Below, in pieces: positions 8,338-16,986 of a stretch of 64,000 nt of DNA. Location: NCBI GenBank assembly GCA_965223305.1, contig CBDCWT010000013.1, positions 186,001 to 250,000 on the forward strand, given 5' to 3'. Under the pieces are notes generated by a model. That model made no database searches. It saw only the letters and a list, made by a program, of their open reading frames with translations, and was not told the origin of the DNA. This stretch comes from CBDCWT01 sp965223305 (GTDB lineage: Bacteria > Planctomycetota > Planctomycetia > Pirellulales > Pirellulaceae). Every line of letters starts with the position of its first letter. Within the stretch, counting starts at the first letter, position 1. The translations under genes were made by a program, and so were the position numbers.

Positions 8338-10844
8338 TTCGCATGAAGTCGAAGCCACAATTGCAGTTCCGGACATCGGACCTTTTGATTCTGACGGCCG
8401 CCGTCGCGGTCCTAATCGTGGCAGCTCCACATATTGGGGCGGGCCCCATTCACGGAACAGTTCTTTCGTCGGTACTGCTTGTCGTCGCTGGTGGGCTGCT
8501 GGGAGTGATCAGCTTTCGCCTGGTCTCTGGTTGGAAGAGTTTTCGGTACCAGGTCGCCGGCGGGTTGTTGGTCGCCGTGGTGTCCTTCTTCGCAGCTGGA
8601 ATCGTCTTACCTGCCGTGTTCTCTGGATTCGCCACGCTCTACTTTGCCGTCTGCGTCTATCTGGGCGGAATTGTGGGTGGCTTGTTGGGCGGCGTTTCAG
8701 CGGGCCTGCAGCAGGCGACGGTTGATAAGTGGCACAACGTATCAGCAAGCGGCCGGAGATTTGCTTCCTCTCTGGGACTGGCGCTGCTCTGCCTCGCCGC
8801 GTTGTGTGCAGGCCTCATCGTCTGGCGCAACGATGAGCCCTTCAAAACGGGTGCTTTGGAATCGGTGATGCTGATGGCCGCTGGCAGCCTGCTGGGGATT
8901 GTCGGCGGCGCCATCGTACCGTGGGGCTCCACGCTAAGGCACAGGATGGTCGGTGGGTTCCTGTTCAGTATCGCTGCCTTCTATTGTGCACGAGTGGCAC
9001 TAGCGGTCGCCATCGGGTTCGACGAACGGCTGTTCATGATTGGCGCTGTCTACCTGAGCGGCCTGCTCGGCGGAATGGCGAGTCCGATTCTTCCCACCGG
9101 CAGCGACGATATACAGATCTCGCGTGGCACGCGAAAAAAATGGACCTGGGCCGCGGTATTGGCTCCCTTGATTCTCGTCGCGGCGACGCTGGGGATCCGG
9201 CTTTGGCTGATCATATCCGAATCCCGAACCGTTGCAGATCTTGAACGTCAAGGTGCCTCGATCGGATACGGTATTGACTACGACCGCATTAAGTTGCTGG
9301 AACCTCTCCTCGACATGCGAAAACTGTCACAGTCGGGGGAGCAATATGGATGGCTGACGAGGCTGCTGGGTTTAACCCATGTTTCGCGGATCTCGCTCTG
9401 CACGCAGAGCGCGAGCAGACAAATGGAGCCCGTTGAAGTCGGTTCACCCGAGTCACTCGTGAAATTGCTGCCCGGCATCTACTCGCTGACCATTCACGCC
9501 GATCATCTCGAGAATTCGCAACTTACGCCTGTCCTCAAAGCGGATTTCATGCCTCAACTCGGTGCGCTGACTGTTGTCGGTGCCGATGCGACGACCGACA
9601 CGATTGCACGGATCGGTGTGTTACCTGAATTGCAATTCTTGCAGGTGAACGAAACCGGGATCACCGACGACTTTGGCGATCACGTCGTCAAGCATCGGAA
9701 CCTGCGTTATCTAGACGCAACAGAAACGTCAATTTCGGATGCGTTCATTTGGCGCTTCCGTGATCTGGAGCACCTAAACGGATTGACCCTGCGAAAGACA
9801 CGGGTTAGCGACGCAGCGAGCGACACGATCAGCCGATTCACACAGTTACGGCAGCTGGATCTGGATTCCACCGACGTCAGTGACGCATCACTCCCACAAC
9901 TCTCGCAGCTGACCGAACTGGTAACACTCAGGCTGTCGAATACTTCGGTAGCCGACTTGTCGGCCGGCGTCGCTAACTTGACAAGGCTGGAGGAGCTAAT
10001 TCTCGCTGGTTCGACTGCCAACGATCTGGCCGTGGAACACATCTCGACGCTAACGCAGCTGAAGAAGCTAAACCTTTATCGGACAGCAATCACGGATGCA
10101 GCGATTCCGGATCTTTTGAAGCTCCCCAATCTGGAATACCTGTCAGTGGAACGAACCGAAGTCTCCAACGAAAGCGTAAGCCGGCTGAAACAGCACTTTC
10201 ATGACCGAAGTATCACAACGAGCTTGCAGCTCGGCGAGTCATTTCACGGGCAGCTCACAGCGCCACACGTGTCCGACAGCTGGAGCTTTCATCCCGCGCA
10301 ACAGGGTCTCGCCTACCTGGGGCCTCATCCGGACGAAGCAATCCTCCTATGGAGTCTCAACGGCGGCAGGATGACCGTTTTCAACGACGAACGATTGGAT
10401 TCCACCGAGCCGGCGAGCCGAGTTTTTCAGCTAGTCACTGGCGAGAGCTATCACGTCAGAGTCCGATCCCACTCAGGGCCAACCCGCTATTCCTTTGTGA
10501 TCGAGCCTTTGGACGAAACGGTTCGCGACGTTACCCCGCAGCTGGGTGAAGTCATCGAAACGGAACTCACACCGGCCAATAGCACCAGCCTGTTTCGTTT
10601 TTCTGCGACGGCTGGTTCCACCTGTAAACTCCAATTTGTGGATCCTGTCGAAAGCAGCAACACTCGCATCGGCCTCGTTGACTCGGGCGGCAAGGTGTTG
10701 ATCGCCAAGTCTCCGTCAACTGACGCTCCGCCCGTCTTGCTCGAATCGGAGCAGCCGTTCTATCTATTGATTGAAGGCACACGCCCGGGAAGCGGCCGTG
10801 CCGTTCGATTTGTCATCGACGTGAATGAATCAAGCGATCATTGA
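8334..10844 (+). CDS. Polytopic membrane protein with leucine-rich repeats
   Basis: An 836-residue protein. Residues ~15-310 contain about nine hydrophobic helices rich in Gly and Ala (for example GGLLGVISF, GGIVGGLLGG). A predicted outward domain follows. Residues ~390-600 are LRR units of the planctomycete type: LPELQFLQVNETGITDD, LRQLDLDSTDVSD, LKKLNLYRTAITDAAIPDL. Residues ~620-836 are beta-rich, with two segments resembling the PPC fold (LQLGESFHGQLTAP; LGEVIETELTPANSTSLFRF). Such LRR/PPC proteins are probably binding or scaffold proteins. It overlaps the upstream gene by ATGA and probably belongs to the sigma/anti-sigma unit. ATG 8343 is an alternative start. Confidence 0.85.
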   Translation: MIRMKSKPQLQFRTSDLLILTAAVAVLIVAAPHIGAGPIHGTVLSSVLLVVAGGLLGVISFRLVSGWKSFRYQVAGGLLVAVVSFFAAGIVLPAVFSGFATLYFAVCVYLGGIVGGLLGGVSAGLQQATVDKWHNVSASGRRFASSLGLALLCLAALCAGLIVWRNDEPFKTGALESVMLMAAGSLLGIVGGAIVPWGSTLRHRMVGGFLFSIAAFYCARVALAVAIGFDERLFMIGAVYLSGLLGGMASPILPTGSDDIQISRGTRKKWTWAAVLAPLILVAATLGIRLWLIISESRTVADLERQGASIGYGIDYDRIKLLEPLLDMRKLSQSGEQYGWLTRLLGLTHVSRISLCTQSASRQMEPVEVGSPESLVKLLPGIYSLTIHADHLENSQLTPVLKADFMPQLGALTVVGADATTDTIARIGVLPELQFLQVNETGITDDFGDHVVKHRNLRYLDATETSISDAFIWRFRDLEHLNGLTLRKTRVSDAASDTISRFTQLRQLDLDSTDVSDASLPQLSQLTELVTLRLSNTSVADLSAGVANLTRLEELILAGSTANDLAVEHISTLTQLKKLNLYRTAITDAAIPDLLKLPNLEYLSVERTEVSNESVSRLKQHFHDRSITTSLQLGESFHGQLTAPHVSDSWSFHPAQQGLAYLGPHPDEAILLWSLNGGRMTVFNDERLDSTEPASRVFQLVTGESYHVRVRSHSGPTRYSFVIEPLDETVRDVTPQLGEVIETELTPANSTSLFRFSATAGSTCKLQFVDPVESSNTRIGLVDSGGKVLIAKSPSTDAPPVLLESEQPFYLLIEGTRPGSGRAVRFVIDVNESSDH

Positions 10845-10857
10845 ACCATCTGTGGTA

Positions 10858-11029
10858 CGACGACGAAATGGTGGCCTTCATCGTTCAGTACCGCCTTGAA
10901 AACTGGGGGGGTCCACCGAAGACCTTCAGCAACGTCACGCAGTTGAAGACCTGATGAACGAAACTCTTGGATGGACGGGGACGGTTATTGTGACGGGGGT
11001 GACATCGGCAGCGGCTCGATAAACATCTA
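10858..11029 (+). pseudogene. Truncated copy of the WGR-like lipoprotein gene
   Basis: About 170 bases are ~90% identical to the interior of the intact gene at 48097-48732 (region 48412-48575 there), beginning at GACGACGAAATGGTG. This copy has an extra G in GGGGGGG (intact copy GGGGG), which shifts the frame, and it stops exactly where a MITE begins at 11030. Start and end of the gene are missing. Confidence 0.85.
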
Positions 11030-11205
11030 GCCCGGATTATTCATGAAGATCGTGGCGAGAGGTTGTAAGTACGTTCGTGGCAAGGAAGGCGAGCAATTCT
11101 TCCGCAGGCGTATTGAAGCAATACGTCGAGGGAGAATTGTGAAGCATGACGAAGCCACGGATGGACTTACGACCTCGCAACAGATCGCTCATGAATAATT
11201 CGGGC
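11030..11205. mobile_element. 176-bp MITE, family M1, copy 2
   Basis: Starts GCCCGGATTATTCATGA and ends TCATGAATAATTCGGGC, with TA on both sides (11028-11029 and 11206-11207). It is nearly identical to the other three copies and sits between the WGR-gene remnant and the 3' end of the adhesin gene. Confidence 0.88.
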
Positions 11206-11238
11206 TAGTGCTTTGAGCGGAGACCGCCACGAACAGAG

Positions 11239-12950
11239 TTAAGGAGTGATAAACCCTTCCGGTGCTTGGCCGCGGTTAGTCTCGACGAAATCACGAACCG
11301 TGGCTGGATCGTAGTCGTCAAGCGTCAGAAGGCGTGCCCAAGATGCCAAGGCGATCATCGTGTCATTCGCTTCGCGCGGTGTCAGTATTACACCGACGCC
11401 ACCTCCATTGGCATTCGGACTGCCATCAAGCACGAGTTGCTCTAATGCCGCGAGGTCGCCCGAGCTTATCAGATTCGGGTTGTAGCTAATCCAGACATGC
11501 CCATGTTCTAGATTGTGGATCAGGTCTTCATCGGGTTGCTCGGTTGTGTAGACGCCGGTCGGTCGCGGCGTAATGCCGGGATTGCCATCCACGTCGTTGG
11601 GATCAAACCCATGGTGAGGCCCATAGGTTGGAGGGTTTGAGTAGTCGCTGTAGTCGATATCCCCGTTGACGTGCTCCGCCGAGAGCGGCGGGGCTCCGGC
11701 CACCAAATCAGTGCGGGCTCCGAGAAGATTCGCCGACTCGAAAGATCCCGGCGTCACGGGGCCAAACAGGCCGTTGCCGGCGGCGGCAGGAGTGATCGTG
11801 ATTGTCGCAGTTGCCGGACTCGATGTTGCCGCGCCGTCGTTAGCCTGATAGGTAAACGAGTCCTGGCCTGAGAAGTCGGTGTTCGGTGTATACGTGAACG
11901 AACCATCCGAGTTTAGAGCGACGACACCATTGGCGACCTGATCGATGATGTCGGCGGTCAGAACGTCGCCGTCGGGATCGGTGTCGTTGGCGAGCACTCC
12001 GTGTCTTTCGCCGACCGTCAGAACCGCGTTCTCCGCTACTGTGAAATCGTCATTCGATGCAATCGGTGCCTGATTTGCTTGATTGACATTGACTGTCACA
12101 GTTGCCAGGCTGGACGTCAAAGTGCCGTCGCTAGTCTCATACGTGAACGAGTCGACGCCGTTGAAACCGGAGTTCGGTGTATAGGTGAACGAGCCATCGT
12201 CATTGAGCGACACAACTCCATTCCCAGCCTGTCCAACAAGCGCGGCGGACAGTGAATCGCCGTTGACGTCGAAGTCATTCGCCAGCAAGCCGGAAGCGAC
12301 ATCAACCATCAACACATTGTCCTGTTCAACAGCAAATAGATCGTTCATCGCAAGTGGCGCGCTGTTTATGGCATCGTTAACGTCGCCGGAACTCGCCCGA
12401 ATCGAGGCGGCTAGTTCGACATTGCCGGCAAGCTCTTCGGCAAGTGCCATTGTTTCTCGCAACATGTCGTGCGTTGGAGGAGCAGAAGCGAAAAACCAGG
12501 CGATGCTGAAGAACTCGGGGCGCAGCCCCGCCTCGGTGAAATTGATGCTGCCCAGGCTTTGATCATCGGCCAAGATCAGATCGCTGAAACGGTTGTTGCC
12601 CGTTGTAGCGCCCGACACTGAACTCGAGTCTTCGGCATCGATGGTCGCAGTAGACTGCCTCTTGGAGATCTCGTACGTGCCTGGGTAAAGCTCGTCAAAT
12701 GCGTAGAAACCGTTGTCGTCCGTGATTGTTGAACGGTCTGCTGGAGCGTCAGTCGAATCAGTTCCGGAGAGGTCAACGACCAGACCAGGGACGCCGATTT
12801 CATTGGCATCACGTGTACCATCACTGTTAGCGTCGATGTATACGGAGCCCGTTATCAGACCTCCTGCATGCAGCAACGCCCTCGATTCAGCGATTCGAAC
12901 AGCACCCGTCGGGGCGAGAGATGAGTCTTTCTTCTTGTTCGACGACGCAT
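11239..12950 (-). pseudogene. Surface protein: SdrD-type B domain, two cadherin-like repeats and DUF3105 (frameshifted near the start)
   Basis: The true start is most likely ATG at 12950, preceded by GAGGAGA. It gives MRRRTRRKTHLSPRRVLFES, the planctomycete leader of extracellular adhesins. One base is missing near 12888: restoring a G gives ...FESLESRALLHAGG and continues into the long downstream frame. Domains in that frame are an SdrD/Cna-B-like repeat (SVYIDANSDGTRDANEIGVP), a linker, two ~95-residue cadherin/VCBS-like repeats (LLANDFDVNGDSL and VLANDTDPDGDVL, each ending in FTYTPN and DSFTY), and a C-terminal DUF3105 domain (PPTYGPHHG, HNLEHGHVWISYNP). An N-terminal fragment without the leader could start at 12999. 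A MITE lies 65 bases upstream. Confidence 0.85.
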
Positions 12951-13015
12951 GTGTGTCTCCTCGTAGCCAACTCACAGTCAACGACTGGCGACTGTTCATT
13001 CGCGCAAGTAGCCTA

Positions 13016-13191
13016 ACCCGAATTATTCATGAGCGATCTGCTGCGAGGTCGTAATTCCATCCGTGGCTTCGCCATGCTTCGCAATTCTCCCTCAACGTAT
13101 TGCTTCAATACGCCTGCGGAAGAATTGCTCGCCTTCCTTGCCACGAACGTACTTAAAACCTCTCGCGACGATCTTCATGAATAATCCGGGC
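13016..13191. mobile_element. 176-bp MITE, family M1, copy 3
   Basis: TA-flanked (13014-13015 and 13192-13193) with the same inverted ends as the other copies. It sits between the start of the adhesin gene and a minus-strand open frame whose stop codon is made by the MITE edge. Confidence 0.88.
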
Positions 13192-13553
13192 TAATCTTTC
13201 ATGGTTGCGATAAGAGTAGAAACCGTCAATTGTCTGGCGATCGGCGAGTTCACGAATCTCAGCGTGCCGAACGGTATGATCGTTACAACTCTCTCAACTC
13301 CCGAGTTTGTCACTTCTAGCCTACAGGATGTGCGTTCACCGAGTAATGGTTTTCCGTCCAAGATGCCATGGAATACGCGTTGTGTAGCGCCAGGGTCCGC
13401 AGTTGGCCGACAGCACACGACTTGTGTCAGGTCTTCCCAGGAGAAAATGGCAAACGCCGGAGCTCGCAAACAGATGTACTTCACACTCCTCGACTCGCCA
13501 AACCGGGGTGCAAGACTCAGTAGCTCTGCTCGATGCCAAGTCGATGCTGCCAT
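13191..13553 (-). CDS. Possible small protein, truncated by a MITE
   Basis: A 120-residue frame of unknown family with protein-like composition (for example VFHGILDGKPLLGER and VERVVTIIPFGTLRFVNSPI). Its TAG stop is made by the TA target site plus the first G of the MITE, so the natural 3' end may be lost. The upstream side runs into a short dispersed repeat. The plus strand is also open here, so coding status is uncertain. Confidence 0.3.
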   Translation of the reverse strand: MAASTWHRAELLSLAPRFGESRSVKYICLRAPAFAIFSWEDLTQVVCCRPTADPGATQRVFHGILDGKPLLGERTSCRLEVTNSGVERVVTIIPFGTLRFVNSPIARQLTVSTLIATMKD

Positions 13554-13571
13554 CGCACTCTAGCGGAATCT

Positions 13572-13625
13572 GCTGAAACTGCACAGGACGATGAAGCCGA
13601 AGCGTTTTCGTCACTGTTGGAGTGA
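13572..13625. repeat. Short dispersed palindrome, family R3
   Basis: Contains GACGATGAAGCCGAAGCGTTTTC preceded by TGAAACTGCACAG. The same block, with a better stem elsewhere (GCGTCGG-TCGATGAAG-CCGACGC at 14673-14695), recurs near 14656-14706/16182, 18363, 19870, 45025, 47105, 48812 and 50398. This is a REP-like intergenic repeat. Confidence 0.65.
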
Positions 13626-13695
13626 GGCCAAGGCAAGTAAGTCACATGTCCGAAAAACTGGCTGACAGCCGACGCCCGAGGGTCTGAAATCTTGT

Positions 13696-13772
13696 TTTCG
13701 GAGTGGCAAAATGGGACTCGCGGTCCGGGCGTTTCTGTCATAATCGGTGTGTTCGCCGTGTTGCGGCGATAT
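13696..13772. repeat. ~77-bp upstream repeat, family R4, copy 1
   Basis: The block from GAGTGGCAAAATGGGACTCG to a CGCCG-TGTTG-CGGCG hairpin matches 47244-47320 at roughly 80%. Both copies lie 30-130 bases upstream of a plus-strand gene for an exported or membrane protein, and each contains a CATAATC motif that could act as a -10 element. Confidence 0.7.
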
Positions 13773-13903
13773 TTGAAACACCGTTGGCGGCGACAAGTTC
13801 CAGTCTAGGTCTTTTGTGAATTCCATGTTCGCTAAAGACCCGCTCGCCGACCTTGCATGGTGTTGCGACCGTCGTTACTGAACTGCACGAGAAGAACGCC
13901 GCG

Positions 13904-14308
13904 ATGTTTCGATTCCGGCTAACCACGGCATCGCTAGTTATTGTGTTCTGTGCCGCCTGGTTCGCGACGTCTCAATTAAACGAGTACCTCGGTGACGAGA
14001 TTCGCAAATTGCTTTGGCTTTTCGTTTTGGCTCCTTCAATTGCCGCAGTCGTTTACTACCGTGGACAGCACCAGGCGTTTTGGCTCGGTTTTCTGCTAGT
14101 TCTCCTACTGCGGGCTTTACCGGACGCCTGGGTCTACACGCCAGAATTCGAGAGTACGGTCAGCCTCGTCCAACGGAACATCACGGACATTCCGATGGCT
14201 CAGTTCCTCAACGGAACAGTGCGGCTTGTTTCGACAATCGCAGTTGCCGCCGTGTGTGGACTCATGTTTGCCTGGGTCTATAAGTGTGCGAGCGACGAGA
14301 GCCAGTGA
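13904..14308 (+). CDS. Small polytopic membrane protein
   Basis: 134 residues from ATG 13904 (MFRFRLTTASLVIVFCAAWF). An upstream start at 13853 would add a polar leader and is less likely. About four hydrophobic helices are visible: ~8-24, ~36-53, ~60-75 and ~108-128. The N-terminal pattern of basic residues followed by a hydrophobic helix is common in planctomycete proteins of unknown function. No motif suggests an activity. Upstream lies repeat R4, which may carry the promoter. Confidence 0.65.
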   Translation: MFRFRLTTASLVIVFCAAWFATSQLNEYLGDEIRKLLWLFVLAPSIAAVVYYRGQHQAFWLGFLLVLLLRALPDAWVYTPEFESTVSLVQRNITDIPMAQFLNGTVRLVSTIAVAAVCGLMFAWVYKCASDESQ

Positions 14309-14335
14309 ACGGCCAGTGTTGACAACAAGTGTCAC

Positions 14336-14608
14336 TTAACTAGCCGTTTCCCCTGCTTCGTAATAGTGGTCATTGTACAGAGCGTCGTCAAATCCGTTTT
14401 CATCCTCCATGTCGGCGAAGCCTTGATATGCCCAGTCGCCCGTGTTGTCCCGCAGTTCTTTTATTCCTTCGTCCTTATGGTAGTCACACCCTTCGGAGCG
14501 TCGTCGGGAGCGCGCTTCGTTGATGACTTGTAAGACGGCCTTCTCGTCCGATCTATCGAGGCCGCTATATTCCTCGGCAAGGTTCAAGCTGAACTCCTCA
14601 TCGCGCAT
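14336..14608 (-). CDS. Small acidic hypothetical protein
   Basis: 90 residues, strongly acidic, with no membrane segment (starts MRDEEFSLNLAEEYSGLDRS; later DMEDENGFDDALYNDHYYEA). Composition and uninterrupted length suggest a real cytoplasmic protein, but no family is recognised. It is convergent with the membrane protein at 13904-14308. About 90 bases upstream lies a dispersed repeat carrying the IS256 element, so its promoter may have been affected by that insertion. Confidence 0.5.
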   Translation of the reverse strand: MRDEEFSLNLAEEYSGLDRSDEKAVLQVINEARSRRRSEGCDYHKDEGIKELRDNTGDWAYQGFADMEDENGFDDALYNDHYYEAGETAS

Positions 14609-14706
14609 GTCTTCTTCCGTGATGTGGGCCGAAACGGCAACCGGCTACGATGCGTCAGTGAAACTCCTCGGCAGCGTCGGTCGATGAAGCCGACGCGTCT
14701 TTCGTC

Positions 14707-16181
14707 GGTCGAGCAACCTTCCTTCTGTAAATTCTGTCGATCTCATTTTCGCGTTTTGTAAATAGTATGGAGCGGCTTCGCCGCCGTTTTCTTTTGCGTT
14801 CACGCAGACCGGGGGGGCTCATTGCCGCCCCCCTGGACCCCCGCTAGCCTTTCTCTGTGTTCCGTTTTTGGGAGGCGTTGTTTGCATTGTCAAATAGACT
14901 TTGCCAGTTTCCCAATCGTCGCTGGTCTCGCTGAGGATCGCGCTGACTAACCGCAGGAGCGACGCTTCGTTGGGAAACAGCGTTGCCACTCTGGTGCGAC
15001 GTTTGATCTCCTGGTTTAGCCGCTCAAGCATGTTCGTCGTGCGAAGACGGCGGCGGTGAGAAGGTTCCAATTCGAACACCGTCAAACTTTCCGCAACGTT
15101 GGTCTCGAGCCAACGGGATAGATCCGGCGCCGTCTCGGCGTACTTCTCGACCATCAACTTGAGGAGACGATCTGCTTCGTGACGATCCGCTGCGTTGAGC
15201 ACGTTACGCAAGTCCTGGATGACTTCCGGACGCATGGTTATCTTGGGTACGTAGTTCAGAGCGTTCTGGAGGAGGTGAAACTGGCAGCGCTGCCAGGCCA
15301 CGCCTGCGAAGCATGCCTTGCGAGCCTGCTTCAGCCCCGCGTGATCGTCGGAAACGATCAACTGAACACCGTGCAAGCCACGGTCGATCAGACTCTTCAA
15401 GAAGCTTCTCCAGTGAACCTCTGCTTCGGAAAGTGAGACGCTGACGCCCAGGATGCTGCGTTGACCGTTCTCCAAAATGCCGGTGGCGATCAGTACCGCG
15501 CAGTCACGTACGCTGCCTCCGTGGCGAACCTTCTCGTAGCGAGCATCGAGAATCACATACGGCACCGTTTCCAGTGGACGCTCCCGCCAGGCTTGCAGTT
15601 CTTCGTCCAGCAGCTCGGCGGCCCGACTGACCTGAGTACTACTGACCTCCAATCCACACAGCTCCTGAGTGATCTCCGCCACTTTCCTGGTCGATACTCC
15701 CTGCACGTACATCTCCGCCACCGCTAATTTGAGCGCCCGCTCACTGCGTTCGCCCCGTTCCAATGCCGACGGATAGAACTCCACATCTCGGGTCTGAGGA
15801 ACGTTAACGCGCAGTTGGCCGAGTCGGCTGTTGACCGTCTTGGACTTGTATCCATTGGCATATCCACGTCGCGCTTCGGTCCGCTGATACGGCATCGCGC
15901 CCAGGGCTTCCGCGCGCTCGAGTTTCATCGCCTCATTCATGAGAATCTCAATCGCGTGCCCCATTCCCTCAAAGCCATGTTCGCCGAGTAGTTGGAGCAG
16001 CTCTTCGAAACGAGTAGATTGATCGTCGTGGGCCATGTGGGTCTCCTTTCGCTAGAGTAGTGTCCTGCGAAAAGAAAGATCGACAGCGGCCCACGCTTTT
16101 TCAAGCCGCCTATCAGCGACGCTCCGAATCAATTAAGTTCGGCGCGCCACTGCGCTTTTACAGAAAGAATGTTACACCACC
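14707..16181 (-). mobile_element. Complete IS256-family insertion sequence (1475 bp)
   Basis: The left end GGTCGAGCAACCTTCCTTCT and right end (read inward) GGTGGTGTAACATTCTTTCT match at 20 of 25 positions through TGTAAA. Both ends are flanked by CTTTCGTC (14699-14706 and 16182-16189), an 8-bp duplication typical of the family. Joining the flanks across one copy rebuilds dispersed repeat R3 as seen at 47105-47165. The element has one intact transposase gene. Confidence 0.93.
14819..16036 (-). CDS. IS256-family (Mutator-type) transposase
   Basis: A 405-residue DDE enzyme. The catalytic core is visible: first Asp in YVILDARYEKVRHGG, second Asp in LIVSDDHAGLKQARK with the downstream CQFHLLQN motif, and Glu in MLERLNQEIKRRTRVATLFP. 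The N-terminal third (ARRGYANGYKSKTVNSRLGQ) is the usual DNA-binding part. The length is normal and there is no frameshift. It catalyses copy-paste transposition of the surrounding element. The last ~20 residues (PPKNGTQRKASGGPGGRQ) reach close to the left end of the IS. Confidence 0.95.
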   Translation of the reverse strand: MAHDDQSTRFEELLQLLGEHGFEGMGHAIEILMNEAMKLERAEALGAMPYQRTEARRGYANGYKSKTVNSRLGQLRVNVPQTRDVEFYPSALERGERSERALKLAVAEMYVQGVSTRKVAEITQELCGLEVSSTQVSRAAELLDEELQAWRERPLETVPYVILDARYEKVRHGGSVRDCAVLIATGILENGQRSILGVSVSLSEAEVHWRSFLKSLIDRGLHGVQLIVSDDHAGLKQARKACFAGVAWQRCQFHLLQNALNYVPKITMRPEVIQDLRNVLNAADRHEADRLLKLMVEKYAETAPDLSRWLETNVAESLTVFELEPSHRRRLRTTNMLERLNQEIKRRTRVATLFPNEASLLRLVSAILSETSDDWETGKVYLTMQTTPPKNGTQRKASGGPGGRQ

Positions 16182-16418
16182 CTTTCGTCACGGTCGGAAG
16201 GCAACGCCAGAACAGCGCATCGCCCTCTCTGAGGCAGGGATTTCAAGGTCTTGTGCGACAGAAACCGACGCGCGGCGGGCCTCCATTTGAATTTCCTTGA
16301 TTCAACTAATACTCGCCAGTATGTTGCGAATACAGCGATAGGACAGTCGGTAAGTTAGGTCGTGTCATCGGCTGGCGAGGTGGCGCAGACGCGGCCCTCA
16401 GGAGAATTGGGAGTTCCA

Positions 16419-16916
16419 ATGCAACGTCTTTTCTCACATGTAGGTCCGTCATTTGCCCTACTAGCCCTTGCGCTGGGGTGCGGTGAAAGTCAGACATCGT
16501 CTTCACCTGGCGCACCAGGTCCGCTGAGCATAGCGCTAACATCTTGGCAATCCGGGGACAAGGATGCTGCGGTGGAATCACTTCTAGCGGTTAACTGGAA
16601 TTCTCCCGACCTGGCAGCAGGCGAATCAGCCTTGAGTCTGTCGGAGGAAGAGTTGGTGAACTTGCCCAGCAGCGATAACAGACAGGTCCAAGAGGACGTT
16701 GTGAAAGTCCTCGTGCCGTTGCGTGATTTGGGCAAGCACGCGATTTCGCTTGGAAATGCGGCACAAGCATCAGGCGACGACCAGTTGGCGCAAAAATACT
16801 ACGAAACCGCCATGCACTTAGGGAAGGCGTTGTCGGATGAGAAAAGAATGCTCGCAATACAAAGCGTTGGCAAGGCAATCGTCGCAATGACTGAAGAGGT
16901 GCTCGCGAGCCCCTAG
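16419..16916 (+). CDS. Lipoprotein of unknown function
   Basis: 165 residues from ATG 16419 (MQRLFSHVGPSFALLALALG, then CGES). The LALGC lipobox predicts lipid attachment at Cys. The mature part is ~145 residues, mostly helical and acidic, with a tetratricopeptide-like look (GNAAQASGDDQLAQKYYETA). It could be a small helical-repeat adaptor. It lies 70 bases upstream of the TlpA-like gene on the same strand, so the two may be co-transcribed. A start at 16362 would put the signal peptide inside the protein and was rejected. Confidence 0.7.
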   Translation: MQRLFSHVGPSFALLALALGCGESQTSSSPGAPGPLSIALTSWQSGDKDAAVESLLAVNWNSPDLAAGESALSLSEEELVNLPSSDNRQVQEDVVKVLVPLRDLGKHAISLGNAAQASGDDQLAQKYYETAMHLGKALSDEKRMLAIQSVGKAIVAMTEEVLASP

Positions 16917-16986
16917 AAGCGGTGCCGGCCAACGCGGCCTCCGCCAACGAGAAAGTAAGCCATAGTCCCACCGCAGGTTAAGACAG

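Noticed and set aside
11239..12999. Start of the adhesin at 12999
   Set aside because: It lacks the leader and ribosome site; ATG 12950 with a GAGGAGA site and the typical leader is better, despite the needed frameshift.
13201..13563. Plus-strand frame overlapping the possible minus-strand protein
   Set aside because: No features of a protein family; the minus strand looks more protein-like.
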